Source of the DNA: Oscillospiraceae bacterium
Lineage (GTDB): Bacteria; Bacillota; Clostridia; Oscillospirales; Oscillospiraceae
Length of the DNA: 34,431 nt
Reading direction: 5' to 3'
Assembly (NCBI GenBank): GCA_017502285.1
Contig: JAFVVH010000019.1
Span: 1 to 34,431 of the forward strand
The position numbers were made by a program, and so were the translations under genes. Under the pieces are notes generated by a model. It was not told the origin of the DNA, searched no databases, and worked only from the letters and a program-made list of their open reading frames with translations. Shown one piece after another: positions 31,556 through 34,431 of this stretch. The stretch's first letter is position 1; each line of letters begins with the position of its first letter.

Positions 31556-32479
31556 ATGGCACTTCTTGCTAAGAAAACGCACGACATCAAGATCAAAAGA
31601 AAGCGCACTTGGGACGACCATCTCCTTTATATGCTGACCAATGTCGTTCTGGTCTTCGCTCTGGTCATCGTGGCCTACCCCATCCTGTATGTTGTCGCCT
31701 GCTCCTTCTCCTCCGGCTCCGCCATCAACCGCGGCGAGGTGTGGGTCTGGCCTGTGGGCTTCAACCTGGAGGGCTATAAGCTGCTGTTCTCCTACAGCGC
31801 CATTTGGACGGGCTATAAGAACACCATCTTCTATACCGTGGTTTGTACCACCTGCAGCGTTATCACCACCGTGATGTGCGCCTATCCCCTGTCCCGCCCC
31901 AACTATCAGGGCCGCCGAGGTCTGGCCACGCTGTTGACTCTGTCCATGATGTTCGGCGCTGGCCTGATCCCCACCTACCTGCTGTACAGCAACCTGAACC
32001 TGACCAACACCCGCTGGGTCATCATCATCAACGGCCTGTTCGGTGTGTGGAACACCATCATCGTGCGCACTTTTTTCCAGTCCAGCATCCCCAATGAGCT
32101 GATCGAGGCCGCCCGTATCGACGGCTGTACCGAGCTGCGCACCCTGTTCCAGATCGTGCTGCCCCTGTCCACCGCGGTGCTGGCCGTTATCACCTTGTAC
32201 TATGCCGTGAGCAACTGGAACGGCTACTTCGAGCACATGATTTACCTGCGTGACCGTGATCTGATGCCTCTGTCCATCATCGTACGTGACATTCTAATAT
32301 CGGCCAGTATCAATCTGGAAGACATTCAGGATCCCGAATTGATTGAAAAGATGTCGGGCGTTACTGATGTCATTAAGTACTGTACCATCGTGGTCACCTC
32401 CGGCCCCATCATTGCCGCTTACCCCTTCGTTCAGAAGTACTTCAAGAAGGGTGTCATGATCGGCTCCATCAAGGGCTAA
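31556..32479 (+). CDS. Carbohydrate ABC transporter permease, YtcP family
   Basis: The 307-residue protein has six predicted membrane helices; the EAA loop EAARIDGCTELRTLFQIVLPLS and the N-terminal LTNVVLVFALVIVAYPILYVV match the second permease of complex-oligosaccharide importers. AAAGGAG precedes the start, 18 bp after the first permease. The C-terminus ends in the common KKGVMIGSIKG. Confidence 0.92.
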   Translation: MALLAKKTHDIKIKRKRTWDDHLLYMLTNVVLVFALVIVAYPILYVVACSFSSGSAINRGEVWVWPVGFNLEGYKLLFSYSAIWTGYKNTIFYTVVCTTCSVITTVMCAYPLSRPNYQGRRGLATLLTLSMMFGAGLIPTYLLYSNLNLTNTRWVIIINGLFGVWNTIIVRTFFQSSIPNELIEAARIDGCTELRTLFQIVLPLSTAVLAVITLYYAVSNWNGYFEHMIYLRDRDLMPLSIIVRDILISASINLEDIQDPELIEKMSGVTDVIKYCTIVVTSGPIIAAYPFVQKYFKKGVMIGSIKG

Positions 32480-32498
32480 TCCCATACCCCCGCATTTC

Positions 32499-32531
32499 AA
32501 AAGCGGCTCCGCATTGCGGAGCCGCTTTTTT
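32499..32531 (+). terminator. Terminator of the permease operon
   Basis: AAAAGCGGCTCCGC ATT GCGGAGCCGCTTTT followed by more T. Confidence 0.9.
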
Positions 32532-32587
32532 GTCCCCTCTTATACAAAACTCCCCTTTCTGTTCTCACCGTTTCGTTTGCTTTTTTA

Positions 32588-32616
32588 TTGCTTTTACATG
32601 CCGATTATGCTATCCT
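32588..32616 (+). promoter_or_regulatory. Possible promoter of the CBM9-like gene
   Basis: TTGCTT (32588-32593), 17 bp, TATCCT (32611-32616). Weak match to consensus. Confidence 0.3.
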
Positions 32617-32729
32617 GCACCTGAAAGAAATTCCTTTGGAGGGAATGGATCGGCCATTACGGACATAACGCAACATGCCACCAACAAGCCTCTTTCATCC
32701 CTGCAATTTCTACATTTTAAGGAGTCATT

Positions 32730-33344
32730 ATGAAAACTTATACCATCACCAAAGTATCCGGCTCTCCCGACTGGAGCGCCATCCCCGCGCTGGAAATGAA
32801 CGAATCCTACTACAAGACGCTGGAGGAGATCCCCGTGCGCGCCTGGACCCAGATCGCCTATAACGACGAGGCCCTGCTCATCCGCCAGTGGACCCGCGAA
32901 CCCAACATCCGCCGCGAACTGACGGGCATGCTGGACGAGGTGTGCGAAGACAGCTGCCTGGAGGTATTTCTGTGCCCCATTGAGGGGGACGAGCGGTACA
33001 TCAACGTGGAGTACAACCCCAACCGCAGTCGCTATCTGGGCTTCGGCACCGGCATCCCCGACCTGGTGCGTCTGGTTCCCGAAGACAACAACGATGCCTT
33101 TGATCCCAAAGTGACCATGACCGAAGACGGCTGGGAACTGACCTACCGGATCCCCTACGCCTTTATTCGCCGCTTCTTCCCCGACTTTGCCCCTGAGGCC
33201 GGCAAAGCCATGCGGGTCAACTGCTCCAAGTGCGGCAACCTGACCGAGATCCCTCACTGGCTCACCTGGAACCGCCTGCCCTGTACCCCCACCAGCTTTA
33301 CCTTTCATCTGCCCAGCAAATTCGGCCGAATGATTTTCGGCTGA
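32730..33344 (+). CDS. Carbohydrate-binding family 9-like protein
   Basis: The 204-residue protein has no signal peptide and is one CBM9-like beta-sandwich: ARVWTQIAYNDEALL-like strand (here VRAWTQIAYNDEALL), DSCLEVFLCP, RYINVEYNPN, WELTYRIPYAFIRRFF and MRVNCSKCGNLT. Proteins of this type occur beside LplB-type transporters and may bind or process the imported glycan in the cytosol. AAGGAG lies 7 bases before the ATG. Confidence 0.82.
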   Translation: MKTYTITKVSGSPDWSAIPALEMNESYYKTLEEIPVRAWTQIAYNDEALLIRQWTREPNIRRELTGMLDEVCEDSCLEVFLCPIEGDERYINVEYNPNRSRYLGFGTGIPDLVRLVPEDNNDAFDPKVTMTEDGWELTYRIPYAFIRRFFPDFAPEAGKAMRVNCSKCGNLTEIPHWLTWNRLPCTPTSFTFHLPSKFGRMIFG

Positions 33345-33373
33345 TCAGATAGGCAATTTTCAGCAGACGAAAC

Positions 33374-33502
33374 AATGTCAGCAATCATCAACGCGGAGTT
33401 GGTCGTGCGTGACCATTTCGTCCCCGGGGCCCTCCTGTTCGTGGAGGACGGCAAGATCGCGGTGGGTAAGCGGGCCGACCTGTTTTTGTGGACAGAAAAA
33501 TG
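33374..33502 (+). pseudogene. Collapsed amidohydrolase (NagA-like) remnant
   Basis: A 42-residue frame, MSAIINAELVVRDHFV through VEDGKIA to VGKRADLFLWTEK, joins the typical N-terminal strands of N-acetylglucosamine-6-phosphate deacetylase-type amidohydrolases directly to their C-terminal GKxADL strand. The ~330-residue metal-dependent barrel is missing. No ribosome site is evident. Best read as an internal deletion. Confidence 0.55.
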
Positions 33503-33837
33503 AATGTAGAAAAAGTGCTGCCGGGCGGCGCGCTCCAACCCTGATTTTCTTTTCAATTGTATATAACAAATACGATTCATCCAACAAAAGTGCTCAAAAG
33601 CTTCTTTTTAATCACTTTTTTTGCACTTTTTACTTCAAATTCTCGTCGCACCCTTTTTTTGTGGTTTTGCCCAATATTGTGAAATAATAAACAGGATTTT
33701 TCGTGACAAGAATAGCCTTTTCTGGTATAATCACTTTAGGTAAACCCAGTTTTTTCTGGGCGTTTCCGGGACTGTTCCGCAGCGTATGGGGACCGCTGCG
33801 GACCTCTGTTCTGTCAAACATTTTAGGAGGCGATTTT
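33503..33837. other. Non-coding region and structured leader before the exported protein gene
   Basis: AT-rich DNA with several T-runs, no gene seen. It contains the promoter at 33703-33731, then a leader with CCCAG/CTGGG (33746-33761 area) and TCCGCAGCG/CGCTGCGGA (33776-33802) hairpins and the ribosome site TTTTAGGAGG just before 33838. Confidence 0.55.
33703..33731 (+). promoter_or_regulatory. Promoter of the exported protein gene
   Basis: GTGACA (33703-33708), a 17-bp spacer and TATAAT (33726-33731) with an extended -10 TGG. Confidence 0.7.
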
Positions 33838-34431
33838 ATGAAAAAGTCAACCAGCAAGCTCCTGGCCCTGCTGTTGAGCGTGGTAACGATCCTTGCCATG
33901 CTGCCTGCTGCCTCGGCCAACGGCGACGCACTGCGCAAAGCAGTCGTCAAGCAAACTCAGGACATCATGGATGTGGACTACACCCTGCAGGCCCGCATCA
34001 AGAGAACCGACGTGACCGGTGACAAGTTCACCGCGTACACCGAAGCCGGCGTCCGGCCCGCCACTCTGTTCGAGTGGGCCCGCGCCCGTACCCCGCTGAA
34101 GGGTATGCCCCCCTCCAGCGCCGCCGCTACACTGGAACAGTTCAAGTCCCAGCTGTCCATGGAGGGTTCCAAGACGAACGACATTCCCCATATGCCCAAG
34201 ACCAACAAGTACGGCTTCTCTCTGCACTCCTTCCTGACGGACGTGATCTCCCGGGTGTCCCCCAGCGCCCCCACCTCCTTCAAGGATGCTCTGACCCACG
34301 ACGCTCTGGTTGCCCTGCTGCCCGGTGCTGACCTGAACGCCGCCGACTCCAAGGCCGCTATTAGCGACACCGCCGCCGCCAAGGCCGCCTACGGCAAGCT
34401 GGCCGCTGGCGACATCCTGCTGGCCTGGGAC
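33838..34431 (+). CDS. Exported protein of unknown function (partial, 3' end outside window)
   Basis: 198 codons are visible. A signal peptide covers residues 1-~27 (MKKSTSKLLALLLSVVTILA then AASA). The mature part is Ala- and Ser-rich with no recognised catalytic motif; GKLAAGDILLAWD at the edge resembles the GDILLA strand seen in NlpC/P60-like cell-wall hydrolases, so the rest may be such a domain. The strong promoter and ribosome site suggest high expression. Confidence 0.75.
   Translation, partial: MKKSTSKLLALLLSVVTILAMLPAASANGDALRKAVVKQTQDIMDVDYTLQARIKRTDVTGDKFTAYTEAGVRPATLFEWARARTPLKGMPPSSAAATLEQFKSQLSMEGSKTNDIPHMPKTNKYGFSLHSFLTDVISRVSPSAPTSFKDALTHDALVALLPGADLNAADSKAAISDTAAAKAAYGKLAAGDILLAWD

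Overview
The window looks like the chromosome of a spore-forming, gut-type clostridium (Bacillota, probably Oscillospirales near Flavonifractor, Lawsonibacter or Oscillibacter). The reasons are GC-rich host genes with strong AGGAGG-type ribosome sites, a sporulation PdaB-type deacetylase, YesL-like and LplB/YtcP-like sugar-uptake genes, and small families (DUF6809, DUF3846) typical of clostridial mobile elements. The genus is an inference. No tRNA, rRNA or CRISPR array was seen.

Layout. 1-6240 is host: prfB (5' part, minus), a 38-residue small protein, an MgtC family protein, a radical SAM/SPASM protein, a Na/Pi cotransporter with a PhoU-like tail, a YesL-like membrane protein and the first 545 bp of a pdaB-like polysaccharide deacetylase. 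6239-26757 is a 20,519 bp inserted element. 26760-34431 is host again: the last 232 bp of the same deacetylase, a second YesL-like protein, a membrane-anchored AraC-type regulator, two sugar ABC permeases, a CBM9-like protein, a collapsed amidohydrolase (NagA-like) remnant and the start of an exported protein.

The central finding is that one deacetylase gene is split by the element. Joining 5696-6240 to 26760-26991 gives an uninterrupted 258-codon frame. The left and right junctions share a 2-bp GA, as expected for a large serine recombinase. Joining the two element ends rebuilds a GA-centred site whose 29-bp arms are inverted repeats matching at 24 of 29 positions, the hallmark of a serine-integrase attP. 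The element carries a 481-residue large serine recombinase, an excisionase-like protein, a small relaxase, a possible replication protein and no conjugation apparatus, so it is best described as an integrative mobilizable element.

Element cargo, left to right: an ABC-3C conflict operon (HNH protein, middle component, ATPase); a small resolvase with a DUF6809 protein and two unannotated micropeptides; an amidoligase / class II glutamine amidotransferase / DUF3846 operon behind a leader hairpin; a dGTPase; an XRE regulator; a zinc-ribbon membrane protein; the excisionase and a 408-residue unknown protein; the relaxase; a 37-residue protein plus the large recombinase; a 678-residue P4-helicase-like protein with a degenerate P-loop; a DUF3990 ADP-ribosyltransferase-like toxin with an HTH partner under a two-operator promoter; and a three-gene operon of membrane proteins that all carry cytosolic zinc ribbons. 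Several modules are plausible defence systems. The zinc-ribbon trio and the small proteins are the least explained parts. Because the target is a sporulation gene and precise excision restores it, the element may behave like skin-type intervening elements; that is a hypothesis.
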